From: Acidobacteriota bacterium
GTDB lineage: Bacteria > Acidobacteriota > Terriglobia > Bryobacterales > Bryobacteraceae
Reading direction: 5' to 3'
DNA: 57,191 bases
NCBI GenBank assembly: GCA_014584705.1
Contig: JACTMJ010000023.1
Coordinates: 1 to 57,191, forward strand
This document shows positions 16,186 through 25,463 of this stretch, piece by piece (positions within the stretch are counted from its first letter, which is position 1; each line of letters starts with the position of its first letter). Position numbers and translations under genes: made by a program. The notes under the pieces are model-generated. The model searched no databases. It was not told the DNA's origin and saw only the letters and a program-made list of their open reading frames with translations.

Positions 16186-17040
16186 TCATTCGGAAGGAAT
16201 CTCCTCCGGGGAGGTGCCGGATGAGTTCCGCAAGCGCAATTCTTCTTCCTTTTCTCGCCGTTCCAGCTCGGCCCGCCAGGCTTCAGCCAAGGGGACAGCA
16301 GCGGGCGTAACCAGGGTGTCCGTACCCGCTTCGTAGAGATCGAGGGCCGCATCGAGCGTGAATTCGGGGGCCTGCGCCGCGATGCCGATCCTGCCCTTGG
16401 CATGGTGCGCCACATAACGCACGACGCCGGCCATACGCGCGACGTCCCCGGACCGAAAAGCGAGTTCCATCACGTCGACCCCGGTGCGTTTCGCCAACCG
16501 GATTCCAATCAGAATATGATCTCGCTGCACGTCGTCCACTTCGAAGACGGCCCGCAGCCGGGCTCCCGCCTGGCGGGTGTGCTCCGCCATTTGCAGCAAT
16601 TCGGACTCGAGATAGAGAAACTTGCGGGAGACCAGCTTGCCAAGATTCATCGTCAGAGCCAGTTCCGCCGCTCCCCGGCGAAAGACGTCGCGCGCCTCAT
16701 AGAGCCGGGCGGCCGTGGTGGAAGCGCCGCCGGGGTATCCCGTCATCGCGCACAGCTTCACGCCGGAGCCGCTCAGCCAGTTCTTCGCGAGGTCAAGGTC
16801 CGAAGGACGGAGGAGAACGGCCCCCAGGCGGCTGGCGATGGCCGCGCGGCAGCCGTCGTAGACCGCTTCTTCCGTCAAAGCGGAATTGGCGAGGGAAAGC
16901 GCGAGCCGCGATGCCAGGTCTTCGAAAGCGATCAAGGGCGGCCGGGTGTTCTCGCCGCTTGCGGAAGGGGAACCTTCCCCGGAATCAGGTTGCTCGTCGA
17001 ACATGATCTCTTCGCTCACCGTAGCACGCGGGACGCTCAC
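16186..17040 (-). CDS. DeoC-like aldolase family protein lacking catalytic residues
   Basis: A 284-residue protein with the TIM-barrel outline of deoxyribose-phosphate aldolase: YPGGASTTAARLYEARDVF matches the DeoC phosphate/substrate segment, and LRAVFEVDDVQRDHILIG matches the VIIETG region. The residues that make DeoC work are absent: the Schiff-base Lys of DFIKTSTG aligns with DVMELAFRSG (Lys to Glu), the second Lys of GFKPAGG aligns with GIAAQAP, and the catalytic Asp of DEVDVV aligns with AELALTM. It is therefore probably not a functional aldolase. The GTG at 17038-17040 lies 3 bases after the M14 gene; an ATG at 17002-17004 is an alternative start. The N-terminal 30 residues are disordered-looking. 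Confidence 0.7.
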   Translation of the reverse strand: MSVPRATVSEEIMFDEQPDSGEGSPSASGENTRPPLIAFEDLASRLALSLANSALTEEAVYDGCRAAIASRLGAVLLRPSDLDLAKNWLSGSGVKLCAMTGYPGGASTTAARLYEARDVFRRGAAELALTMNLGKLVSRKFLYLESELLQMAEHTRQAGARLRAVFEVDDVQRDHILIGIRLAKRTGVDVMELAFRSGDVARMAGVVRYVAHHAKGRIGIAAQAPEFTLDAALDLYEAGTDTLVTPAAVPLAEAWRAELERREKEEELRLRNSSGTSPEEIPSE

Positions 17041-17043
17041 GGC

Positions 17044-19773
17044 CTAATCGCCACCCGCACGCCGCGAATGCGCCGGTCCGCGAAACACGGCATTGAGGAG
17101 CAGAAGATTGTTGCCATCCATCTGAGCGCGGAACGAGGGATCCGTGACAAAGCCAATGACATTGCCGCGCCCAACGGACTGGCTCACCAGGAACGGCTTG
17201 TAGGCAAGTTGCTTGCGCAATTGGTCCCAGAGATAGCCGCTCTCCAGGAGCTTCCCTGGGGCCTCCAGATAACCCGCATTGACGCCCTCATCGAGCGTGA
17301 GCGGGGCATAGATAGCGCGGCCGGAATAGAGGACGTTCACACCGCGCTCGCAGCCCACGGTGAGCCAGTGGTCTGAATCCACCTGCCCGCGCAACAGGAC
17401 GCCGAGGACGTCGCCGGTCTCATCGCCGGAGGCTGCAATTGCTTCGCGGTACTGTGCTTCCGATTCGAGCATCGACCCTTCCACCTTGCCGGACTTGTCG
17501 TCGGGAGCCTCCTTGCGGGCGCCTGCCGAACTGTCCTCCGCTTCGGTCTCCTGCTTCAGGTTCAGCAGCCGCATCGCGTTGCCGCGCAAGTAGTCAAGGG
17601 CTCCGCCGACACCAATCAGGGTCCCGCCATCGCGCACCCAGCGCTTCAGATTTTCCGCGCCGCCAGAGCCGAGAATGCGGGAATAGCCTGCGGCGGACGC
17701 CGGGGGCAGGATCAGGGTGTCATATCGCGAGAGATTGGCTCGCGCCACGGTTGCCGCGCGCATGATCGTTACCGGATAACCGAACTGGCGCTCCAGCACG
17801 AAGCGCATCGCACCAGCGGCACTTGAAGAGACGGGTTCGTCCCAGAGCATCGCCACGTTCGCTCTTGGAATCACGCGGGCGCTACCGCTCCCGAAATTGA
17901 TACCAGCATCCACCCAGCCGGAGGGAGTGGCCACGACTTCGGCACCACTATCGTGAGCCAGCTTCGCCAGTGTCTCCGCGAGATTCTCCGGGTTCTCCGC
18001 CACGCGGACTACCAGCGTGCCTCGTGGGTATGTCCGACCGTCTTGCGCCGTCTCCTTGTCCAGTCCAATGACAGAGAGGTTCTTGCGCAGGGCTCCCGTA
18101 AGAAAGCGCCCCGCCGCCGCCGTGCCCCAGGGCACGAGGTAGGCGACCGGTGAAGGTGCCGGGATCACCTTGCCCGCGGGCGGGTTCTCGTCGCTCCACG
18201 CTTCGAAATCGCCTTGCGAAACCAATGCGGATGTAGCCGCCTCCACGTTGAACATCAGAGGCAGGGACCACGCGGTGACGTCGTAGATCTCATCTCCGAG
18301 ATGCTTCGCGCGCCGGCGGTCCTGCTCGCGAAGGAATCGGTCATCCATGGCCACCCGTTTTTCGAGAAGCACCCGTGCCATTCGCGCGCCCGGCTGAGAG
18401 AGCGGTATGACGTAGCTCCCGGCGGGAAACTGGCGCGTGCCATTGCGAAAGGCCGCTTTCGCCCGCTTCACCTCAATGCCGTGAAACCGCAGCACGGAGG
18501 CAAGTTTATCGACGGCGGATACATCCCCTTCACGCGGGAGAATATACTCCTTCACGCTGCCTTTCTGGCCTTCGTCGATTGCCGTTCGCCGGTAGTCATA
18601 GAACTGCGTCAGTAATTCGCCGCGCTTCTCCGCTGCCGTTTCCGCCGTGGCGAGGGAAGTCAGAAAATGGCCCCGCACTGTCTCACGAAAGGTGAACTCC
18701 TGCCCTTGGCTGGTGCGCGCCAATAGGCCACGCGAGGAACGCTGCTCATAGGTCATGGCGATTGAGCCCAAATAGGCAGGCCAGCTAGCACCATAGCCGG
18801 GATAGAAGGCGTCGAAGATCTCCCTAGTGAAGTAGTTGATTCCGGCACGGTCAAAGTACGCGGCGTTTCGACGCCCGAACCAATTGAGGCTGGTGCGCTG
18901 GTGGGGGACGAGCCAGGGGTTATAGGGAATCGCTTCGGGCGCGAAGTAGTAGGTGGCGTCTGAACCCATCTCGTGCAGGTCCACGAATACCTGGGGCAGC
19001 CACTCTCGCAACTGGCGGATGCGGGCGCGCGTTTCCGGCTGGGTGGCGGTGAGCCAGTCGCGGTTCAGGTCAAAGAGATAATGGTTGCCTCGCCCGCGAG
19101 GCCAGGGTTCGTCGCGCTCCGCGGAGACGGGGCTGGCGTCGGGTTGAAGGCCCAACGCCTGCACAAAATTGCCAATCCAGCGCTGGCGGCCATCGGGGTT
19201 CTGGATGGGATCAATGATCAGCAGCACGTTCTCGCGGATTTTGTCGACCACCGGGTCATTCCGTGCGGCCACCATGTGGTATGCCATGGCGATGGCGGCA
19301 TCCGAGGGGGAGATCTCGTTGCCGTGGACGGAGTAAGCCAGGCACAAGACCACGGGCAGATCCGCGACTAACGCCTTGGCTTCGGCCTCTCCGGTCCGAC
19401 GCGGGTCACCGAGCTTTTGCATTCCGGCGCGGATCTCCGCAAGCCGGGCGATATTGGCTTCGGAGCCGACGTAGGCGAACACTAATTCGCGGCCTTCCCA
19501 ACTCTTGCCGATGCTCTCCACTTTGATGCGTTTGGAACTCGCTTCTAGCGCGCGCAGGTAGCGAACGAGATCGGCGGGTGTGGTCACCTTCTCGCCGGAT
19601 GCGTAGCCCAGCACCTGCTGAATGGTGGGGACCGAGGGATCGTAATCCGCGCTCGCGATGTAGGGCAAAGCTTGTGCGCTAACGGGGAAAAGTCCCGAGG
19701 TGAGAACCAATGCCAGACACAGCGATTGCAGTGCGGGATAAAGGGATGCGAACGCGGAGGCTCGGCGGTTCAT
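17044..19773 (-). CDS. Secreted M14 zinc carboxypeptidase-family protein
   Basis: A 909-residue exported protein with a signal peptide (SLCLALVLTSGLFPVSAQA). The M14 zinc site is seen: HGNE in YSVHGNEISPSD and the later His in FVDLHEMGSDATYYF. Substrate-binding NPDGRQRW and the Arg of FDLNRDW are also present, with a candidate catalytic Glu in AMTYEQRSSRG. The C-terminal ~350 residues look like a class I glutamine-amidotransferase-like fold (YDTLILPPAS, LKRWVRDGGTLIGVGGA), a known architecture of large bacterial M14 proteins. The ATG at 19771-19773 follows GAGGAA; a TTG one codon earlier is an alternative. It is first in a run with the DeoC-like gene and aroDE, though no pathway link is obvious. 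Confidence 0.9.
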   Translation of the reverse strand: MNRRASAFASLYPALQSLCLALVLTSGLFPVSAQALPYIASADYDPSVPTIQQVLGYASGEKVTTPADLVRYLRALEASSKRIKVESIGKSWEGRELVFAYVGSEANIARLAEIRAGMQKLGDPRRTGEAEAKALVADLPVVLCLAYSVHGNEISPSDAAIAMAYHMVAARNDPVVDKIRENVLLIIDPIQNPDGRQRWIGNFVQALGLQPDASPVSAERDEPWPRGRGNHYLFDLNRDWLTATQPETRARIRQLREWLPQVFVDLHEMGSDATYYFAPEAIPYNPWLVPHQRTSLNWFGRRNAAYFDRAGINYFTREIFDAFYPGYGASWPAYLGSIAMTYEQRSSRGLLARTSQGQEFTFRETVRGHFLTSLATAETAAEKRGELLTQFYDYRRTAIDEGQKGSVKEYILPREGDVSAVDKLASVLRFHGIEVKRAKAAFRNGTRQFPAGSYVIPLSQPGARMARVLLEKRVAMDDRFLREQDRRRAKHLGDEIYDVTAWSLPLMFNVEAATSALVSQGDFEAWSDENPPAGKVIPAPSPVAYLVPWGTAAAGRFLTGALRKNLSVIGLDKETAQDGRTYPRGTLVVRVAENPENLAETLAKLAHDSGAEVVATPSGWVDAGINFGSGSARVIPRANVAMLWDEPVSSSAAGAMRFVLERQFGYPVTIMRAATVARANLSRYDTLILPPASAAGYSRILGSGGAENLKRWVRDGGTLIGVGGALDYLRGNAMRLLNLKQETEAEDSSAGARKEAPDDKSGKVEGSMLESEAQYREAIAASGDETGDVLGVLLRGQVDSDHWLTVGCERGVNVLYSGRAIYAPLTLDEGVNAGYLEAPGKLLESGYLWDQLRKQLAYKPFLVSQSVGRGNVIGFVTDPSFRAQMDGNNLLLLNAVFRGPAHSRRAGGD

Positions 19774-19934
19774 CAAAATCGATTCCTCTTAGGGTGAGTG
19801 TTCCTATCCAGGATAGAGGAAACGGCAGGGGGCGGCGGAGCGGGAGAAATCGGCGGCGAAATTACGGCGGGCGCGTGCCAGGCAACGGACCGCCGCACCG
19901 GATTCCGGTGCGTGGTCCGCTGCCGAGCGCATGT

Positions 19935-21515
19935 CTACTTCCGGAAGACGACGATGTCGTTCAGATAGACGTCGGATGCCTTCGAATCTCCGTGAGGCTT
20001 TCCGAGCACCACCAGCTTCAGCGTGTGCTTGCCAGGGGTCAGGTTGAAGTCGTGATAGATGGACTCGTGCCCTTTGGCGTCTTTTTCCTCATCGGAGCTG
20101 ACGTCGACGGTGGCCGCGAGTTTGCCATCGACATAAACTTCCGCGGTGCCCGCCCGAACGGACTGAAGGTAGGTGCCGACCAGAATCACTCCGGTGCCCT
20201 CGAACTCGATGGAGGCTTCCGCGCCCGCCTTGCTGGCACTCTTGCGCTTGTCTGAACTCTCCACAACGTCGGTCCAGGGGCCCTTGAAACTCCACCGCTT
20301 GTCAAATACCGAGACCCGCTCGACTGGCTTGCCGTAGTCGTTCCAAAGAGGGATGTCCATCGCCTTCGGCTGCTCCGTCTTCACGACGAGGGTATCGCCG
20401 TCGCGGCGGCCGCCGGTGCGTTCCACCAGCGCGACAGCCCGCTTCTCTGTGCTATCGACGATGGAGTTGAGGGAGTAGTTCGTGTACGCAAACTTTTCAT
20501 TGGCGATGGCGTCGATACCGTTCTTCCATTCATTGGGAATGGCGTCGTAGCCGAGCATCACGCCCAGGACACCAGCGGCACTGGCGGGGTTGCAATCCGA
20601 ATCCTGCCCGGCGCGAGTGCTGATGTCGAGGGTTTTCCCCATGTCGCCTTCGCCATAGAGCATGCCAAGAACGATATAGGCTCCGTTGAGTTTCGCATCG
20701 ATGTTGAAGGGGAGGAGGGCGCCGGCAGGGCAGGGTTCATCCCGATCCCATTTGTCCTGAATCTGTTGCCAGTTCCATTTCCAATCGCCCGGCTTTTCCT
20801 TGTGCCAGCGAATGACGTCGGCGATCACCTGGGCATACTCGCTCTTCGCGGGGATCGCGGCGAGACCGGCTTCCACCACTTTCGCGGGATCGTTCTCAAA
20901 GAAGGCCGCCGAATACATGGCGGAAACGAACATGCCGCCGAGAATGCCGTCGCCTTCATTCACGACGCGGCCCGCGCGGTAGCAAATATCGTTCGAGGAT
21001 TGGGGCAGGCCGGGCGCCATCAAGCCGACGAAATCGGCTTCAATCTGGAAGTCAATATCGTTGGCGTGCGAGTTGTACTTGGGCGTGCCGGATTCCATCG
21101 GAGAAACGCCTCGGCGCAGCGCGCGGCGGGCTGCCAGATTGGCGTGCCACAGGTGATACTTCGCGTCCCGCAGCATGTTCCCGAAATCCATCGTCGTGGC
21201 ATCGAGGCCCTTATCGTCGAGAACCTGGGCAAAGGTCATGTCCACGTAAAGATCATCCTGGTTTAGCGAGTTGCGAAGCCGTTCGGGGTTCCACTCAGGC
21301 AACGGTCCTTCAATAATCTTCTGGAGATGGCGGAACTCCGTGGGTGCGCCGAAGCTTACTCCGATCATTTGACCGGCCCAGCCGCCGCGAATCTTGTCGC
21401 GCAGCTTCGCCATCTCAATACGCTTCTCGCTGGTGTCCGCCTTGTCGGTGGCACAACTTGAAAAAAGCAGCAGGCCCATGGTGAGGGCACCGGTTAAAAG
21501 GTATTTAGGGGTCAT
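19935..21515 (-). CDS. ADP-ribosylglycohydrolase-family lipoprotein with C-terminal beta domain
   Basis: A 526-residue protein with a lipobox near the N-terminus (GLLLFSSC), so it is probably anchored outside the cytoplasmic membrane. Residues ~35-370 are an ADP-ribosylglycohydrolase (PF03747) domain: GGWAGQMIGVSFGAPTEF, QDDLYVDMTF, ANDIDFQIE and DSDCNPASAAGVLG supply the metal-binding acidic residues. The last ~145 residues form a separate beta-rich, galactose-binding/malectin-like module (VYVDGKLAATVDV, LTPGKHTLKLVVLG). Extracytoplasmic family members in this group are thought to act on unusual glycosides or nucleosides, not ADP-ribosyl proteins; that is inference. The ATG at 21513-21515 is chosen to give the lipoprotein signal. 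Confidence 0.88.
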   Translation of the reverse strand: MTPKYLLTGALTMGLLLFSSCATDKADTSEKRIEMAKLRDKIRGGWAGQMIGVSFGAPTEFRHLQKIIEGPLPEWNPERLRNSLNQDDLYVDMTFAQVLDDKGLDATTMDFGNMLRDAKYHLWHANLAARRALRRGVSPMESGTPKYNSHANDIDFQIEADFVGLMAPGLPQSSNDICYRAGRVVNEGDGILGGMFVSAMYSAAFFENDPAKVVEAGLAAIPAKSEYAQVIADVIRWHKEKPGDWKWNWQQIQDKWDRDEPCPAGALLPFNIDAKLNGAYIVLGMLYGEGDMGKTLDISTRAGQDSDCNPASAAGVLGVMLGYDAIPNEWKNGIDAIANEKFAYTNYSLNSIVDSTEKRAVALVERTGGRRDGDTLVVKTEQPKAMDIPLWNDYGKPVERVSVFDKRWSFKGPWTDVVESSDKRKSASKAGAEASIEFEGTGVILVGTYLQSVRAGTAEVYVDGKLAATVDVSSDEEKDAKGHESIYHDFNLTPGKHTLKLVVLGKPHGDSKASDVYLNDIVVFRK

Positions 21516-21576
21516 GATATGCCCCAATCCTATCTCACGCACGAAGGATTCCAAAGTGCCCGGCTGCGATTTTCGG

Positions 21577-22464
21577 TCAACGCGACGGCGAGGCCGAAGC
21601 GAATGTGTCGCAGGCCCGCGGATCACCCGATTGCATCCCGCGCTGGAACCATTCCATGCGCTGAGCGGAGCTGCCGTGGGTGAACGATTCCGGACTTACG
21701 TGGCCGCGTGTCATTTGCTGGATGTGGTCGTCGCCCACGGCGGATGCCGCCTTGAGCGCTTCCTCCGCATCCCCGGCGTCGAGCAGATCGCGCTGGGCCG
21801 TGGAGTGCGCCCAGACGCCCGCGAAACAATCCGCCTGCAACTCCATCCGCACGGAAAGTTCGTTCTGCCGGGACGGGTTCTGGCTTTGCACCTGGCGGAC
21901 CTGCCGCTCCACCCCCAGCAGGTTCTGGACGTGATGGCCGATCTCATGAGCCAGCACGTAGGCCTGCGCGAAATCGCCTGGCGCGCCGAAGCGGCGGCGA
22001 AGTTCGTCAAAGAAGCTCAGGTCAATATAGACTTTCTGATCGCCGGGGCAATAGAACGGGCCGGTGGCGGCGTCGGCGAAGCCACAAGCAGATTGCACGG
22101 CATCGCGGAACAGAACCAGTTTGGGCGCTTCATAGGGGCTGCCCTCTCCGGCGAGAACTTTCGTCCACACCTGTTCGGTGTCGTCGAGGACGAAGGAGAC
22201 GAATTGCACCTGCTTCTCTTCAGCGGGATCGTTGATGGGGGCCGTCGCGCTTGTGCCAGTGGATGTATCCATGCCCACGCCTCCGCCGCCCAGGAAGGGG
22301 CTGAGCAGATCCTGCTTGAAGACGAAGCTTAACACCAGAAGAATCAGAATTCCTCCGATGCCCAGGCCGCCGCCCATCATAGGCCTGCGGAAGCCGCCGC
22401 CTCCGCCGCCGTCTCCGCGTTGGTCTTCCAGATTCCGGCTGCGTCCCCCAGGCGTCCAGCGCAT
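21577..22464 (-). CDS. Neutral zinc metallopeptidase, YpfJ family
   Basis: A 295-residue membrane-anchored protease of the PF04228/YpfJ family. The N-terminus is Gly-rich (RGDGGGGGGFRRP), followed by one membrane segment (IGGILILLVLSFVF). The zinc site is HEIGHH (HExxH), with a third ligand in RMELQADCFAG; CGFADAATGPFYCPGDQKVYIDLSFF is split here as CGFADAATGPFYC and YIDLSFF, both typical of the family. The ATG at 22462-22464 has a strong upstream GAGGGGGA. Substrates are not known. The gene lies 61 bp ahead of the ADP-ribosylglycohydrolase lipoprotein in the same direction and diverges from the GT-C gene. Confidence 0.92.
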   Translation of the reverse strand: MRWTPGGRSRNLEDQRGDGGGGGGFRRPMMGGGLGIGGILILLVLSFVFKQDLLSPFLGGGGVGMDTSTGTSATAPINDPAEEKQVQFVSFVLDDTEQVWTKVLAGEGSPYEAPKLVLFRDAVQSACGFADAATGPFYCPGDQKVYIDLSFFDELRRRFGAPGDFAQAYVLAHEIGHHVQNLLGVERQVRQVQSQNPSRQNELSVRMELQADCFAGVWAHSTAQRDLLDAGDAEEALKAASAVGDDHIQQMTRGHVSPESFTHGSSAQRMEWFQRGMQSGDPRACDTFASASPSR

Positions 22465-22651
22465 CGCAAATTCCCCCTCGAACGATTCCGCCGTATTCGG
22501 GCGACGCGGCCCATTCGCGCGCGAGGGTCAAGCGGTTCGCACGCGGCGGATCGTCGATGAATTATACCGGAAAAATGGGGCTTCGCGGCCGTGCGGCCAC
22601 TTCGGCGACGGGGTTCCCGGTCTCCCGCCATTCCCCGGTTACACTGGCAAG

Positions 22652-24304
22652 ATGGCGAGCCGGTCTTCTCGTTTGCTTTTCGCTCTTTGGCTTTGCTTCG
22701 CACTGCGGCTCGTCTTCTATGCGGCGGTCTATCCGATATGGGAGGGGCTGGACGAGTGGGGGCACATGGCGTACGTGGACCACCTGCGGCAAACCGGAAA
22801 GTCTCCCGCCGCGGAAGCGCCGGTTTCCGGCGAGATTGCCGCTTCGCTCTCCCTGGTGCCGTTGGCCCCGCACCTTCCCGGCTACGTTGGGACGGGGATT
22901 TCGCATGAGGAGTATTGGAGACTACCGGCGGATGAGCGCGCCGGCAGGCAGCGAGCCGTCGCTGAATTGCGTCTCTCGTTGCCCCCGCAGCCGCAACTGC
23001 GTGCCGTGAATTATCAGGCGCAACACCCTCCGCTAGCGTACTGGCTGCTCGAAGCGCTGGATGCGGCGTTGGGCTTCGAGGATCTTCCCTCCCGCGTTTT
23101 TGCGTTGCGAATGGTCCTGGTCTCTTTCGCGTCACTGTGTTTGCCGCTGCTCTGGATGCTGAGCCAAAGGGTGTTTGTGAATCCCTCACTTTCCGTTGCG
23201 GCCTGCCTGGTGCTGGCGGCGATGCCGAACTTCGCCGTCTATGTCGCGCGCGTTTCGAATGACGGCATCGCGGTGACGCTGATGGCGGTGGCGATGGTGG
23301 TGTTTGTTAGTCACACAGGGCGATGGCATCCGATGGCGATGTCCGCGATTGCGGGCCTTGTGGCCGGGGTTACGGCTCTCAGCAAAGCGTATGGCATCTT
23401 GCTGATTCCAGTCTTCGCGCTGGCGGTCTGTGTGCCCAAGCCGGCCCGGTGGCGTGACGCTCTCCAGCGATTCGCCTCGTTCCTGGCTGTGTTCCTCGTG
23501 ATTGCAGGCTGGTGGTTCATCCCCACTTTTCTTGCGACAGGGACGCTCTCCGGTGAGGCCCTGGATGTGGACGCCGCCGCCATCCCCCTGGCGGAGCGGC
23601 TGCCGAATCTGTTCCGGGTGGATTGGTGGGAAGCCTGGAAGTACGGGACTAGCTCCCATATCTGGATTGGCGGGTGGAGCTTCCTCCTGCTCGACGAGTG
23701 GATTTATTGGATCTTCCGCGCGGTGGGAATCGTTGCCTTGGCCGGACTGCTTTGTGGCGCGGTTCACTGGTGGCGTCACGGCGCGGAGAAGCCGCCGTTT
23801 ACACAGCCGGGATTCTGGACGGTCCCGCTTCCGCTGTTCACGCTGTTCGTGCTGGCAATCGCGTACCAGGGCTGGCAGATCTTCAACACGCAGGGCGCGT
23901 CCACGGCGGTGGGCTGGTATCTATCGAGCGTCGCCAACGCGGAGGCAGTGGTGCTGGTGGCCGGGCTCGGCCATGCCTTCGGGACGCGGCATGCCGCGCG
24001 GCTTGGCGGCGCGCTCGCGCTTCTGCTGGCGGTTCTGGACTTGTTTACCGTGAATCTGCTGAGCCTTCCTTACTATGCCGGGCTGACTCAGGTGACGCCG
24101 GGCGAGATGCCCGTCCTGACGCCCGGACAATGGCCGGCGGGAGGGCTGTGGGAGGTGGCGGGCCGGCTTTCCGCCAATCATCCGGCGTGGCTGCCGGCGG
24201 CGGCGCTGCTCACGTTGTGGGTTCTCTACCTTGCGGCCACGCTGGCATTGGCAGCCCTCTCGATTCGGCTGATGGCGGGCCGAGACCAACAGCGCCAGAA
24301 CTGA
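22652..24304 (+). CDS. GT-C fold membrane glycosyltransferase, DUF2142/ArnT-like
   Basis: A 550-residue polytopic membrane protein with about ten to twelve hydrophobic segments. The first extracytoplasmic loop holds acidic residues in IWEGLDEWGHMAY and the next loop has YQAQHPPLAYWLLEAL, a pattern typical of DUF2142 and PMT/ArnT-like GT-C enzymes that use polyprenyl-phosphate sugars. It therefore probably transfers a sugar to an envelope or secreted acceptor. The ATG at 22652-22654 is the best start because hydrophobic residues begin at once; the open frame extends far upstream but is Arg/Pro-rich there. It diverges from the YpfJ gene, with 187 bp between starts, and converges on the FkbM gene. 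Confidence 0.8.
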   Translation: MASRSSRLLFALWLCFALRLVFYAAVYPIWEGLDEWGHMAYVDHLRQTGKSPAAEAPVSGEIAASLSLVPLAPHLPGYVGTGISHEEYWRLPADERAGRQRAVAELRLSLPPQPQLRAVNYQAQHPPLAYWLLEALDAALGFEDLPSRVFALRMVLVSFASLCLPLLWMLSQRVFVNPSLSVAACLVLAAMPNFAVYVARVSNDGIAVTLMAVAMVVFVSHTGRWHPMAMSAIAGLVAGVTALSKAYGILLIPVFALAVCVPKPARWRDALQRFASFLAVFLVIAGWWFIPTFLATGTLSGEALDVDAAAIPLAERLPNLFRVDWWEAWKYGTSSHIWIGGWSFLLLDEWIYWIFRAVGIVALAGLLCGAVHWWRHGAEKPPFTQPGFWTVPLPLFTLFVLAIAYQGWQIFNTQGASTAVGWYLSSVANAEAVVLVAGLGHAFGTRHAARLGGALALLLAVLDLFTVNLLSLPYYAGLTQVTPGEMPVLTPGQWPAGGLWEVAGRLSANHPAWLPAAALLTLWVLYLAATLALAALSIRLMAGRDQQRQN

Positions 24305-24335
24305 GGCAGCAAGCGGATTGCCCGATACACGCCCG

Positions 24336-25277
24336 CTACGGCCGGGGCTCGAAGAGCAGCACTTCCGGGCGCGCGCCGTTTTCGTCGGAGATGCAGGAGG
24401 AGCATCGGTGCCGGTAGCCATCGGTGAGCCGGTCGACGGTAGCGGGGAGCACAACGCCGTCGTCGGGCTTGTGGTAGGAAGCCAGCGCGAGCCTCGGCCT
24501 CCAGCGCTTCAAAGTGGCGGCCGCACCTTCCAGGGCCGGGGCCTCCGCGCCCTCAATATCCATCTTGATGAAATCCACGCGCTCCAGGCCAAGCTCGGCC
24601 ACGAGCTTATCGATGGTGGTGAGCGGGGCTTCGACGCCCTTGTGCGCGCCGGGCTGGTGCATCACGACGGTGTCCGCCGCCGAGTTCTCGTCCACCTGTT
24701 CGAGGGTCATCACATCGTCCTTGTTCCAGACGCCCTTGGGGTAGACGACGACGCGGCCCTCCGCGATTTCTTTGGCGAAATTGCGCCGCAGGCAGGCGAC
24801 GTTTCGCGGGGAGGGCTCGATCGAAATCACTTTGCCCGCGCCGCGAGCGAGAGCGAAATGCGTGAAGGTGCCCACGTGCGCGCCGCAATCGAGCACAACG
24901 TTGCCCGGGTGGATGCCTTCCGGCTGAGAGATCTTGTAAATGTCGCGGGACTGTTCCGCGAGGTTGAAGGGAAGCACCCAGCGGTTCCCGGCGGGAATCC
25001 AAAAGCCGCGACCGGGTACGTTTCCGGAGGTGGGCAGATCCCAGCGCTCAAAGCCGGGTTCGGTGGCACCCAGCTTGAGGCGTTCGATAAACGAATCCTT
25101 GACGGTTTCCTGGTCAACGTGCGCCGCGGGGGCTTTCAGCGCGAGCGAGAGAGGGCAATGGGGGCTCTTTCCCTGGAGCGCCAGCAGAATGATTTCCGCC
25201 TTGGCGGGCGCCAACAGACTGCCCGCTACAATCGTGCCAGCCAGCACGAGGAGAACCGCCAGAATCGCTTTCTTCAC
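24336..25277 (-). CDS. FkbM-family methyltransferase, membrane-anchored
   Basis: A 313-residue protein with an N-terminal hydrophobic segment (AILAVLLVLAGTIVAGSLL) and a cytosol- or periplasm-facing methyltransferase domain. SAM-binding motif I is LDCGAHVGTFTHFA, followed by VISIEPSP, and the FkbM signature is FIKMDIEGAEAPAL. The substrate is unknown; FkbM relatives methylate polyketides, glycans or other small molecules. The GTG at 25275-25277 is chosen because it begins the hydrophobic segment and has TCAGG just upstream. It is convergent with the GT-C gene, 31 bp apart, and divergent from DUF1800. The last 30 residues include a CSSC motif. Confidence 0.82.
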   Translation of the reverse strand: MKKAILAVLLVLAGTIVAGSLLAPAKAEIILLALQGKSPHCPLSLALKAPAAHVDQETVKDSFIERLKLGATEPGFERWDLPTSGNVPGRGFWIPAGNRWVLPFNLAEQSRDIYKISQPEGIHPGNVVLDCGAHVGTFTHFALARGAGKVISIEPSPRNVACLRRNFAKEIAEGRVVVYPKGVWNKDDVMTLEQVDENSAADTVVMHQPGAHKGVEAPLTTIDKLVAELGLERVDFIKMDIEGAEAPALEGAAATLKRWRPRLALASYHKPDDGVVLPATVDRLTDGYRHRCSSCISDENGARPEVLLFEPRP

Positions 25278-25463
25278 AAGCCTGAGGATAGCACCGAACG
25301 CCCATCGATTTCGCGCCGATCCGCGCGACGGAATCGGACGGGGAATGAAGTGCCGCGAGGCGCGTTCGGCAGGGCATTCCGTCCGGCGGGGTTTACACAT
25401 TTTTGGGTTGATCGGCGCAACTTCAAGCGGTCCATGGGGTTCGGGTACTCAGGGGGATGTGAG

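Noticed and set aside
14562-16415. Longer aroDE frame starting at 16415
   Set aside because: The extra 103 codons overlap the DeoC-like gene and are Arg/Pro-rich; the ATG at 16104-16106 sits directly before the dehydroquinase domain.
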